Virus record (IMG/VR): IMGVR_UViG_3300009504_000002
Coordinates: 1-46,837 of that record
Direction: 5' to 3' (one strand)
DNA length: 46,837 nt
Source: a virus
The notes under the pieces are model-generated. The model did not search any database and was not told the DNA's origin. It saw only the letters and a list, made by a program, of their open reading frames with translations. Positions 6,692 through 12,532 of this stretch are shown one piece after another. Made by a program: the position numbers and the translations under genes. Every line of letters starts with the position of its first letter. Position 1 is the first letter of the stretch.

Positions 6692-7240
6692 CTACTCATC
6701 CAAGATCGACTCGCCGGCGTCGACCACCGCGCGCACCAACGCCTCGGCGATCTCGCGCATCCACCCGTCCTGCGCCGCCATGATCACGTTGCCCAACAGG
6801 GTGCCGCGTTCCCACCCGACCTCGTCCAGCCATGCCTCCACCAGGTGTGGGTACCGCGCGGCCCACGCCATGAGATCGCCGGTGTACACGTCCACCGGCG
6901 GATCCCAGCCGTCGTCCTCGGTCATCCACTCGAACACGGCGCCGGCGACGGCGGACGCGTCGTCCTCGTCGTCCAACCCGTCGACGCTGCAGCGCAGCAT
7001 GCCGTCCATCACATCGGACACCAGCCGCAGCACCCGCTCATCGTTCGAGTCGGGTCGCGGCGCCTCCACGGTGTCGAACGCCTCATGCAGCGCATCCGCC
7101 GCCGGCCCACGCAGCGCATCCCAGTCCACGCGCCACCGCGCCTCGAAGCCGGCACCATCCGGCACGTCGCGCACCGTGACACCGTCATAGATCGCCTGCG
7201 CCACCACGCGCGCCTCACTCCACACCGTCGCCTCACTCAT
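6692..7240 (-). CDS. Acidic hypothetical protein
   Basis: A 182-aa, strongly acidic protein (many Asp/Glu, including DGLDDEDDASAV) with a mix of helix and strand. No family recognised. ATG 7240 overlaps the preceding stop by 8 bp. Very acidic early phage proteins are sometimes DNA mimics or host-protein inhibitors, but nothing here shows this directly. Confidence 0.6.
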   Translation of the reverse strand: MSEATVWSEARVVAQAIYDGVTVRDVPDGAGFEARWRVDWDALRGPAADALHEAFDTVEAPRPDSNDERVLRLVSDVMDGMLRCSVDGLDDEDDASAVAGAVFEWMTEDDGWDPPVDVYTGDLMAWAARYPHLVEAWLDEVGWERGTLLGNVIMAAQDGWMREIAEALVRAVVDAGESILDE

Positions 7241-7406
7241 CACGATCCTCCAGGTTCACTCGAGCCGCGAACGCGACAGCGTCCGCCTCCGCCTTGAACT
7301 CCGCCAACAGCCACCGATGCGCACCCTGCCACCGGTACACGCGCCACACCGGCAACGCCACGCCACGCGGATCATGCCGGCGATCCACCACCGCACGCTC
7401 ACTCAT
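7233..7406 (-). CDS. Small hypothetical protein
   Basis: A 57-aa protein ending in a helix (EFKAEADAVAFAARVNL), preceded by a short strand-rich part (LPVWRVYRWQGAHRWLLA). ATG 7406 overlaps the upstream stop as ATGA. The compact strand-helix layout is common among phage accessory proteins; no function can be assigned. Confidence 0.5.
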   Translation of the reverse strand: MSERAVVDRRHDPRGVALPVWRVYRWQGAHRWLLAEFKAEADAVAFAARVNLEDRDE

Positions 7407-7585
7407 CCCAACCACCCCTCATCGCGATCCGCGCACGCATCGCACTGGTACCCACGCCTCACGTCCGCCGGCGTCAACCGGTTTGGCAGCCCGCACGTAG
7501 GGCACGGCAGGTTGCGCGGGTTGTCCCGCCCCGCCGCACGCAGCGCACTGCGGCCACCAGGATCAGCGAACTGCCGCCGGCGCAT
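7403..7585 (-). CDS. Small zinc-ribbon protein
   Basis: A 60-aa protein with CPTC and CDAC knuckles separated by about 16 residues, a typical zinc ribbon. It begins MRRRQF and is coupled to both neighbours by ATGA and TGATG overlaps. A nucleic acid or protein adaptor role is possible. Confidence 0.6.
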   Translation of the reverse strand: MRRRQFADPGGRSALRAAGRDNPRNLPCPTCGLPNRLTPADVRRGYQCDACADRDEGWLG

Positions 7586-7923
7586 CACGCCTCACCACCA
7601 CCCTCGCCAACATCCACCAGTTCCAGCACGTAGCACCGACCCACCAACGGATCAGCCGTCGCGCTCGACCACCGCGCCACACCAGCAGCCGTCAGCCGCT
7701 GCGCCGACCACGCGTCGACGTCGAGCGCCTCACGCCACGCGCCGAACCCGGCGCGCGGCCCGCCACGCGTGAACACCAACCCCGAGTCCACGCCCTCGAC
7801 CACCTGCAGCATGCCGTCCTCGACCTGCTGCAGCAGCCACAAGCTGTACTCGTCCGCATGCGCGCTCGCCTTCAGCCGCAGCAACCGATCCCGCTTCGCG
7901 CTCGTCCACTCCGCCGTCATCAT
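7585..7923 (-). CDS. Hypothetical protein
   Basis: A 112-aa protein with an N-terminal helical part (MMTAEWTSAKRDRLLRLKA) and a more strand-rich C-terminal part. ATG 7923 follows GGAGG at about 7 nt; a second ATG at 7920 is also possible. It is the first gene of a sub-block after the 80-bp gap 7924-8003. No family recognised. Confidence 0.55.
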   Translation of the reverse strand: MMTAEWTSAKRDRLLRLKASAHADEYSLWLLQQVEDGMLQVVEGVDSGLVFTRGGPRAGFGAWREALDVDAWSAQRLTAAGVARWSSATADPLVGRCYVLELVDVGEGGGEA

Positions 7924-7978
7924 GTCCCAACCTCCAGTGGCCTAGCTCGTCAGTGCAGGGCGGCCAACCCGCTGCAGT

Positions 7979-7996
7979 CGGCGCCCGCCGGCGCCG
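7979..7996 (-). terminator. GC hairpin between two leftward genes
   Basis: CGGCGCC (7979-7985) and GGCGCCG (7990-7996) form a 7-bp stem, extendable by a T-A pair, around a CGCC loop. It lies 8 bp past the stop of the upstream gene. There is no T-run in the leftward direction, so it may be an attenuator or a processing site. Confidence 0.35.
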
Positions 7997-8003
7997 ATTC
8001 GCC

Positions 8004-8180
8004 TCACTCGCCCTCGCTCGCCACCTCCCACCAGTGAACCTCCAGCATCCCGCGCCGCCTCAGATCATCCACCAGCACCCGCGCCGCCTCAGCGTCGACC
8101 ACATCGACCACCCGATGCGCCGTCCACTCCGGTCCACGATGCGCAGGATCACGCCACACCACCCGACACTCACCAACCAT
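8004..8180 (-). CDS. Small hypothetical protein
   Basis: A 58-aa protein: strands (ECRVVWRDP, TAHRVVDVVD), then a helix (AEAARVLVDDLRRRG), then a strand (LEVHWWEVA). This compact alpha/beta pattern suggests a folded domain. ATG 8180 overlaps the upstream stop as TGATG. No family recognised. Confidence 0.5.
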   Translation of the reverse strand: MVGECRVVWRDPAHRGPEWTAHRVVDVVDAEAARVLVDDLRRRGMLEVHWWEVASEGE

Positions 8181-8389
8181 CACGACACCTCCAGGCCGTA
8201 CGCCTCACGCACCAACGCACGCAACCGACGAATCGTCCGCGCACGCGCCACCACCCGATTCGACCCACCCTCCCGCTCATCCACCTCCAGCCGGCACACC
8301 GCCTCCGCCTCCGCCCGCATGCCAGCATCCACAGCCGCACGCCACGCAGCCACCAACATGCCCCGCTGATCCCGCACGCTGTACGTCAC
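8180..8389 (-). CDS. Small helical hypothetical protein
   Basis: A 69-aa protein starting at GTG 8389, which overlaps the upstream stop as GTGA. It is entirely helical, and its second half (RVVARARTIRRLRALV) is basic, consistent with nucleic-acid or protein binding. No family recognised. Confidence 0.5.
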   Translation of the reverse strand: MTYSVRDQRGMLVAAWRAAVDAGMRAEAEAVCRLEVDEREGGSNRVVARARTIRRLRALVREAYGLEVS

Positions 8390-8727
8390 AACACACCACC
8401 TTCCGCCACCGCCGCCGGCGAGTACGCCGCCAACAACCGATACCGACCCCGCGCCCCCGAACGATCCCGCCACAACCGCAACGACCGCCCCGCCAACGCC
8501 GGCGCATGCGACGCCAACGTCAACGCCACCACACCCCGCCCAACATCCCGCCACACCCCACGACCCGACGCCACCAACGCATCCGCCACCGCGAAGTCAT
8601 CCAACGACGCCAACGCGCAGAACCGGAACTCCGCATCCACCACCCACGCCTCACCACGCGCCTCATCATCAACAAACAGCGCACCCGCCGCCAACCGCTC
8701 CGCCATGTACTCCAACGCATCCGACAT
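8386..8727 (-). CDS. Hypothetical protein, first gene of the leftward block
   Basis: A 113-aa protein. ATG 8727 was chosen for GGGAGG 6 nt upstream; further in-frame GTG/ATG codons lie at up to 8757. The N-terminus is acidic and helical (DALEYMAERLAAGALF); the rest mixes strand and helix. It is the gene nearest the TTGACA promoter and so the first transcribed, a position often taken by host-takeover genes. Confidence 0.55.
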   Translation of the reverse strand: MSDALEYMAERLAAGALFVDDEARGEAWVVDAEFRFCALASLDDFAVADALVASGRGVWRDVGRGVVALTLASHAPALAGRSLRLWRDRSGARGRYRLLAAYSPAAVAEGGVL

Positions 8728-8764
8728 GCCCAACCTCCCAACCATGGATTCACTCACAGGATCA

Positions 8765-8793
8765 GACTAAACCGGCCTGGCAAACCATGTCAA
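8765..8793 (-). promoter_or_regulatory. Leftward early promoter
   Basis: On the minus strand TTGACA (8793-8788), a perfect sigma70 -35 box, is followed after 17 bp by TTAGTC (8770-8765), a fair -10 box. It lies 38 bp upstream of the first leftward start codon. It should be read by host polymerase without phage factors. Confidence 0.7.
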
Positions 8794-8900
8794 CAGCCAC
8801 CCCACAAACACCGACCAGGACAACACACCACACTTCAACACCTCCAAGGCGCACTCGAACCAACCCACGGATCAGCCACACCAACCCACAGCCAACGCGG

Positions 8901-8929
8901 AACGAGACACAAGGCGCAAACGAGACACA
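8901..8929. repeat. Two 11-bp direct repeats, possible regulator sites
   Basis: AACGAGACACA occurs at 8901-8911 and 8919-8929, 18 bp apart (start to start), about 110 bp upstream of the TTGACA box. The same-face, near two-turn spacing fits an activator or repressor binding as two units. Confidence 0.45.
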
Positions 8930-9080
8930 TGGCTCACATCTAGGCGCCCGTGCTGCACACGCAGCCGCCGCCGCGCGCCGCCGCTCGCCGGGTGATCACC
9001 CCGCCGGCGCTGCAGCCGGTGGCGTCGCATCCCCCCCTGCAGCCGGCGCCGTGGTGGGCGCGGCTCGAGGCGTGTTCGAG

Positions 9081-9100
9081 TTGATAATGTGCCTTATCAA
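9081..9100. promoter_or_regulatory. AT-rich palindrome with dif-like core geometry
   Basis: TTGATAA (9081-9087) and TTATCAA (9094-9100) are perfect inverted arms around a 6-bp centre, TGTGCC. The inner pattern ATAA-N6-TTAT is that of XerC/XerD core sites such as dif, whose centre also begins TGT. Equally it could be an ordinary 20-bp operator in the divergent control region. It stands out because the surroundings are almost pure G+C. Confidence 0.55.
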
Positions 9101-9301
9101 ATCGGCCCGATCGGTGTCGCCGGCGTCGCTGGCCAGCGGCCGAGGCGATCGCGCGTCGACGCCGGCCGCAGATCGGCGGAACGCGTGCCTGACGCGCTCG
9201 AGCCGCCTTCGGCGGCGGCGCGGGCGAGCCGGGGGGGGCCTCCGGCGGCGCCGCTCCCAGAAATACCCTTCCACGCGCACTTTTCTCAGTCCCCCCCAGC
9301 A

Positions 9302-9331
9302 CATCTTGTGCCATCGTGTGCTATCTTGTGC
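9302..9331 (+). promoter_or_regulatory. Three tandem 10-bp repeats, candidate operator of the RHH protein
   Basis: CATCTTGTGC, CATCGTGTGC and TATCTTGTGC follow one another without a gap (9302-9311, 9312-9321, 9322-9331). The third contains TATCTT, usable as a -10 box, and ends 14 bp before the ATG of a ribbon-helix-helix gene. Ribbon-helix-helix proteins often bind short tandem repeats cooperatively, so autoregulation is likely. Confidence 0.6.
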
Positions 9332-9345
9332 CTGGAGGTGTTGTG

Positions 9346-9711
9346 ATGCCGCAGGTGCGTGTTGAGGTGCCGGTTGAGGTTCATGGGTTGTTGAGGGTGG
9401 AGGCTGCGAGGCGGGGGGTTACGTTGGCGAGGGCGGTTGTGGCTTTGGTGGGGGAGTCGTTGGGTGGTGTTGGTGGGGAGGTACAGCTTGTATCAGCGCG
9501 TACCACGTTGCCTGTAGCGGATAGTCCCAAGTTGGTACAGGTTGGTACGTCGGGTGTTGAGGATTCTGGGGGTGGTGTGGGGGTGGGTTCGCGGGCTGCG
9601 GGGCCGGTGCGGGTGGTGGGTCGTAAGGTGGTTGAGTCGGAGTGGGTGGCGCCGGTTGGGTTGTCGAAGTCTGATCAGGTGAGGCGGGGGCGGAGGGTGA
9701 AGGATGAGTGA
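9346..9711 (+). CDS. Ribbon-helix-helix DNA-binding protein, probable autoregulator
   Basis: A 121-aa protein. Residues 3-39 (VRVEVPVEVHGLLRVEAARR, then GVTLARAVVALVGESL) have the Arc/CopG form: a beta-strand with alternating residues, a helix, a G-V-T/S turn, and a second helix. The remainder is a low-complexity Val/Gly-rich linker and a basic C-terminus. ATG 9346 follows GGAGG at 8 nt. It is the first rightward gene, directly after three tandem repeats. It probably controls the divergent region; which promoter it acts on is unknown. Confidence 0.7.
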   Translation: MPQVRVEVPVEVHGLLRVEAARRGVTLARAVVALVGESLGGVGGEVQLVSARTTLPVADSPKLVQVGTSGVEDSGGGVGVGSRAAGPVRVVGRKVVESEWVAPVGLSKSDQVRRGRRVKDE

Positions 9712-10036
9712 CGGCCCGATCGAGCGTGAGGCCCTCACGGCGGCACTCGTGCGTGACTACGACGATGAGCAGATCGTCCTGTGGATTCACGCGCTACAGG
9801 ACCGCGAGGAAGAACTGGAGGCCGAGGTCGAGCGGAACCAGGCCACCATCGACGGGCTGCTCGGAACCATCGGGCAGATGGGCATTGAACTCATCTCGCT
9901 CCGTGCCCGCATCCCCAACCCGGACAGCCTGCGGCGCTGCATCCTGGTGCTTGACGGGATAGCCCCGGCTGAGGCCACGAAGGTGGTCGCTGACTACCTC
10001 CGCAATCTCTTGCCGAAGGAGGCCACCGATGGCTGA
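9704..10036 (+). CDS. Hypothetical coiled-coil protein (paralogue of the gene at 10394)
   Basis: A 110-aa protein: a coiled-coil (residues about 25-65, DREEELEAEVERNQATIDGL) and a C-terminal IPNPDSLRR ... ADYLRNLLPKEA segment. The latter resembles IPDPDDLRW ... ARRLRAALEAE of the gene at 10394. Codon use differs from both flanking gene sets: more CCC, GAA and ACC, fewer GTT, TTG and GGG. It overlaps the preceding stop by 8 bp. The trio 9704-10699 looks like a separately acquired cassette. Confidence 0.6.
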   Translation: MSDGPIEREALTAALVRDYDDEQIVLWIHALQDREEELEAEVERNQATIDGLLGTIGQMGIELISLRARIPNPDSLRRCILVLDGIAPAEATKVVADYLRNLLPKEATDG

Positions 10037-10397
10037 AGCTGTTGTGCTCGTGATTCACCACCTGCCCGACGACCCGCCGACGGGGGACATGGGCCGTGGT
10101 GTGCTCGTCACCTGGCCCGACGGCCATGTTCGACTGGCGCCTGCCCGAATGCTGGTCACGGCGGACTGGCTGCTGCTGGACCTTCCTGCGTGGTGGTGCG
10201 AGTTCCCCACCCTGCCCGCCGACCCCAGCGAACGGCTCACGACGGAGGACGTGCGGGAAGCGGAGCAGCTTATCGCTTGGGCGGCGCAGAAGTTTGAAGC
10301 CGAAGACGCCGAACCCGTCAGCCGAGACTTCTACGCCCCCCGGTACAGGGCACTTGCCGACCGCCTTCGCGCCGCCCTGCCGAAGGAGGCGAAGTGA
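10029..10397 (+). CDS. Hypothetical protein of the 9.7-10.7 kb cassette
   Basis: A 122-aa protein with a strand-rich first half (AVVLVIHHLPDDPPTG, RGVLVTWPDGHVRLAPARML) and a helical acidic second half, ending in ALADRLRAALPKEAK. That ending matches the C-termini of its two neighbours. It overlaps the upstream gene by 8 bp and shares its unusual codon use. No family recognised. Confidence 0.6.
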   Translation: MAEAVVLVIHHLPDDPPTGDMGRGVLVTWPDGHVRLAPARMLVTADWLLLDLPAWWCEFPTLPADPSERLTTEDVREAEQLIAWAAQKFEAEDAEPVSRDFYAPRYRALADRLRAALPKEAK

Positions 10398-10699
10398 GCA
10401 ACGAGCGCACTGAACAATGGGCAGCGCAGTACGGCGAGTCGTGGTCTGACCGCCTTCGCGGCCTTGCCCAGAACGACTACATGATTGACCAGCACTTCCT
10501 GCCCGAAGGGGACATGCTCATCGACGCCGCTGCTCACATTGAGGCGTTGGTGACCAAGCTCATGCAGATGACGAAGCGCATCCCAGACCCGGACGACCTG
10601 CGGTGGTTTCTCTCGATGGTTGAGGGTTCGGGGATGCTGTCCGAACAGGAACTCAACATGGCGCGGCGCCTTCGCGCCGCCCTGGAGGCGGAGGGGTGA
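10394..10699 (+). CDS. Hypothetical protein, paralogue of the gene at 9704
   Basis: A 101-aa protein starting at GTG 10394, with AAGGAGG just upstream and a GTGA overlap with the previous stop. Helix-rich; its C-terminal half (MTKRIPDPDDLRWFLSMVEG ... MARRLRAALEAEG) parallels that of the gene at 9704. The N-terminal part (QWAAQYGESWSDRLRGLAQN) differs. Function unknown. Confidence 0.6.
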   Translation: MSNERTEQWAAQYGESWSDRLRGLAQNDYMIDQHFLPEGDMLIDAAAHIEALVTKLMQMTKRIPDPDDLRWFLSMVEGSGMLSEQELNMARRLRAALEAEG

Positions 10700-11013
10700 A
10701 GCGTTGGCGTGCGAAGCGGGAGTCGGATCAGTTTGTGGATGGCGTGGTTCGGTTGGAGGAGGTTCCGTTGGTGTGGGCGCGTGTGGTGGAGGAGCGTGCG
10801 CGGCAGGATGCGGTGCATGGGTTGCCGGCGGATCGGGTGTACTCGTGGGGGGATTGGTTGAGTGTGCTTGTGGAGGAGGTTGGTGAGGTGGCGCAGTTGT
10901 GCCAGCCGGGTGCGGTGACGACGGGTGCCGGTGAGCGGTTGTTGGTGAGTGAGTTGGTGCAGGTGGCGGCTGTGGCGATCGCGTTCGCTGAGTCGTTGGT
11001 GGGGGATTCGTAG
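10696..11013 (+). CDS. MazG-like nucleotide pyrophosphohydrolase domain protein
   Basis: A 105-aa all-helical protein. Residues 27-64 (WARVVEERARQDAVHG, then EWL-like GDWLSVLVEEVGEVAQ) carry the EExGE metal-binding motif of the MazG/dUTPase-type all-alpha NTP pyrophosphatases. Residues 85-98 (SELVQVAAVAIAFA) form the second helix, with E86 but without the usual second acid four residues on. Small phage MazG-like proteins hydrolyse nucleoside triphosphates or alarmone-like nucleotides. The incomplete metal set leaves activity uncertain. GTG 10696 overlaps the upstream stop as GTGA. Confidence 0.65.
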   Translation: MKRWRAKRESDQFVDGVVRLEEVPLVWARVVEERARQDAVHGLPADRVYSWGDWLSVLVEEVGEVAQLCQPGAVTTGAGERLLVSELVQVAAVAIAFAESLVGDS

Positions 11014-11183
11014 TGGTGTGGTGGGTGTTGGGGGTGGCGTACGTGCTTGTGGTGGGTGTGTTGGTGTTGTCGGCGTTGCGGGTTGGTGCTTTGGCTGATG
11101 AGGCGGCGGAGCGGGAGTACTTGCGGTTGCGGTATCAGGCCATGAAGGAGCGCGCCGTTCCTCCCGACGAGTCTGCGGGGTGA
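11013..11183 (+). CDS. Small single-span membrane protein
   Basis: A 56-aa product beginning at GTG 11013, overlapping the TAG stop of the MazG-like gene. Residues 1-25 (VVWWVLGVAYVLVVGVLVLS) form one membrane segment; the rest is a charged helix likely on the cytoplasmic side. Its 3' end forms one arm of the terminator that follows. Confidence 0.5.
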   Translation: MVWWVLGVAYVLVVGVLVLSALRVGALADEAAEREYLRLRYQAMKERAVPPDESAG

Positions 11184-11199
11184 TTGGAACGGCGCGCTC
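11148..11199 (+). terminator. Terminator of the first rightward unit
   Basis: GAGCGCGCCGTTCC (11148-11161) and GGAACGGCGCGCTC (11186-11199) are perfect 14-bp inverted arms with a 24-nt loop, followed by TTG. The left arm lies inside the last codons of the membrane protein gene. A new promoter and gene follow, so it probably ends the 9346-11183 transcript. Confidence 0.65.
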
Positions 11200-11244
11200 T
11201 TGCGGCCCTATCCGGTACCTGTGGCGGGGTGCCGCGCTTGATGC

Positions 11245-11250
11245 TACCTT
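11245..11250 (+). promoter_or_regulatory. Putative -10 box for a leaderless gene
   Basis: TACCTT ends 6 nt before ATG 11257, and no ribosome site is present. The spacing is the same as at 2326, 12050 and 18142. No good -35 box is visible at 17 bp. Confidence 0.4.
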
Positions 11251-11256
11251 GTTCGC

Positions 11257-11463
11257 ATGGCCAGAGTTGAGATCACCCAAGTTGGTTCGGTTGCGTGGTG
11301 GGAAGCGATTGTGGATACGGTGGAGTCGTACGCGTCGGAGTTCGATGTGTCGTTCGCGGATGCGTTGAAGGCGTTGTCGTTGTTGTTCGTGGAGGCGATC
11401 AACAGTGGCGAGTACACAGCGAAGGAAGCTCTGTTGTCGTTGGCGAATCCGATCGAGCAGTAG
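11257..11463 (+). CDS. Small helical hypothetical protein, probably leaderless
   Basis: A 68-aa helical, acidic protein (SVAWWEAIVDTVESYASEFD ... ALKALSLLFVEAIN). It lacks an upstream ribosome site but has a TACCTT box 6 nt before the ATG. It is the first gene after the terminator at 11148-11199 and directly before the terminase genes, so it may belong to the packaging module. Family unknown. Confidence 0.55.
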   Translation: MARVEITQVGSVAWWEAIVDTVESYASEFDVSFADALKALSLLFVEAINSGEYTAKEALLSLANPIEQ

Positions 11464-11478
11464 TTGAGGGGGTAGTTG

Positions 11479-12012
11479 GTGCTTGTGGCTGCCGTTCGGC
11501 AGTTGGATGAGGCGGTGGCGTTGTCGAGTGCTGGCAGCGTGGAGGAGCTTGCGCTTGTGGTGGCGCAGCATGCTGGCGCGAGCCAGTCGAAGTTGCGTGC
11601 GGTGACGGGGTTGCCGCAGGTGGTGCTTGATGGGTTGTTGTCGAGCGCGCAGTTTCGGCGGCGGGTGACGGAGTCGTTGACGTTGTTGCGGGTGTCTCCT
11701 GGTGTGGAGGCTCGCATTCTGGATCGGTTCGTGAGTACCGCTGTGAGTGAGGAGTCTTCCTTCAGGGATTTTCGGGAGTCGGCGGATTGGTTGCTGCAGC
11801 AGGGTGGGGTGAAGCGTGCGGAGAGGTCGGAGATCGAGGTTGGGGGTCGGGTACGGGTCGAGTTCGTCGTTGATCAGCCGGAGCTTGATGGGGCGGGGTA
11901 TTCGCCGCCGAATCCGCTCGCGGGAGTTGTTGGGGTGCGGCCTCGCCTTGGCGAAGGTGACGTCATCGACGTTGAGCACGCGTTGGTTGGTGTTCCAGAG
12001 GCTGGTTCGTGA
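11479..12012 (+). CDS. Possible terminase small subunit
   Basis: A 177-aa protein. Residues about 25-75 are helices with an HTH-like segment (HAGASQSKLRAVTGLPQVVLD). Residues 80-130 are further helices (AVSEESSFRDFRESADWLLQ), followed by a short strand-rich tail (ERSEIEVGGRVRVEFVV) much like the C-terminal strands of many small terminases. It lies upstream of TerL with two genes between. GTG 11479 is preferred over TTG 11476 because of GAGGGGG spacing. The assignment rests on architecture and position, not on a definite family motif. Confidence 0.45.
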   Translation: MLVAAVRQLDEAVALSSAGSVEELALVVAQHAGASQSKLRAVTGLPQVVLDGLLSSAQFRRRVTESLTLLRVSPGVEARILDRFVSTAVSEESSFRDFRESADWLLQQGGVKRAERSEIEVGGRVRVEFVVDQPELDGAGYSPPNPLAGVVGVRPRLGEGDVIDVEHALVGVPEAGS

Positions 12013-12026
12013 GCGCGGGTGGGATG

Positions 12027-12055
12027 TTGTTCATGGCGTGCGTGAGGGGTAGGGT
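12027..12055 (+). promoter_or_regulatory. Late-operon promoter with leaderless start
   Basis: TTGTTC (12027-12032), a 17-bp spacer and TAGGGT (12050-12055) precede GTG 12062 by exactly 6 nt. No ribosome site is present. It lies just after the end of the previous gene and could drive the packaging and head genes. Confidence 0.55.
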
Positions 12056-12061
12056 GATGCC

Positions 12062-12532
12062 GTGGATGACGAGGTTGCGCGGTTCCTGAATCAGCGGTTC
12101 AGCAGTCAGGGTGGCGCTGGCTTGGCGGATCGCGATCGGCGTTCTGGCCCGAGCATGTCGTGGGATGAGTTGCGCGCGTTTCAGCAGCAGAGCGCGGATG
12201 ATCATAGGCGGCACTTGACGGATAACTTGTGGATGCTGCTGGTTCCTGGCGCTGTTGCGAGTTCTGCTGGGTTCGCTGGCGCGTTGGGGAAGGCTGCGAA
12301 GCATGGGTATCGGCGTGTGCAGTTGCAGCGGTTGGGTGCGCCGGAGTCGTTGAGGAACTGGATGTACCCGCAGCGGTTGCGGAAGGTGGTTCGCGCTCCT
12401 GAGTACCGGCGGGAGATGTTCACGATCGCGACGGGCGCGGGTCGGGTGGCTGAGGAGGTTGGTGGCGTGACGGATTCGTCGCGGTTGCAGATGCTGCTGC
12501 GGTTCTTGGGCGTGGGTGGGGAGGATCGGTAG
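12062..12532 (+). CDS. Hypothetical protein of the packaging region
   Basis: A 156-aa protein from GTG 12062 (leaderless context). It is polar and acidic at the start, with a moderately hydrophobic Ala/Gly segment at about residues 57-82 (LWMLLVPGAVASSAGFAGAL) and a basic C-terminal part. It overlaps the next gene at TAGTG. It may be a virion protein made with the following large gene; no family recognised. Confidence 0.6.
   Translation: MDDEVARFLNQRFSSQGGAGLADRDRRSGPSMSWDELRAFQQQSADDHRRHLTDNLWMLLVPGAVASSAGFAGALGKAAKHGYRRVQLQRLGAPESLRNWMYPQRLRKVVRAPEYRREMFTIATGAGRVAEEVGGVTDSSRLQMLLRFLGVGGEDR

Larger units (their letters stand above)
8728..9345. other. 618-bp divergent control region without genes
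   Basis: The longest gene-free stretch of the genome. It separates the leftward block (from 8727) and the rightward block (from 9346). It holds a leftward promoter (8765-8793), two 11-bp direct repeats (8901-8929), a repeated CTGCAGCCGG (9010-9019 and 9037-9046), an AT-rich palindrome (9081-9100), an 8-base G run (9231-9238) and three tandem 10-bp repeats (9302-9331). Small open frames inside have no ribosome sites or protein-like composition. It could also contain a replication origin. Confidence 0.7.

Noticed and set aside
7979-7996. GCGCCGGCGC-like strings as additional copies of the 16-bp operator
   Set aside because: Such GC palindromes are common in this genome; only 2198-2213 and 6647-6662 share the full 16 bases with GTT/AAC ends.
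9226-9245. G-rich run in the control region that might form a G-quadruplex
   Set aside because: Only one long G run is present; four separated G tracts are not seen, so a quadruplex is not supported.
8940-9314. Minus-strand frame in the control region
   Set aside because: No ribosome site, Arg/Ala/Gly-only composition, and it would cover the palindromes and repeats that look regulatory.
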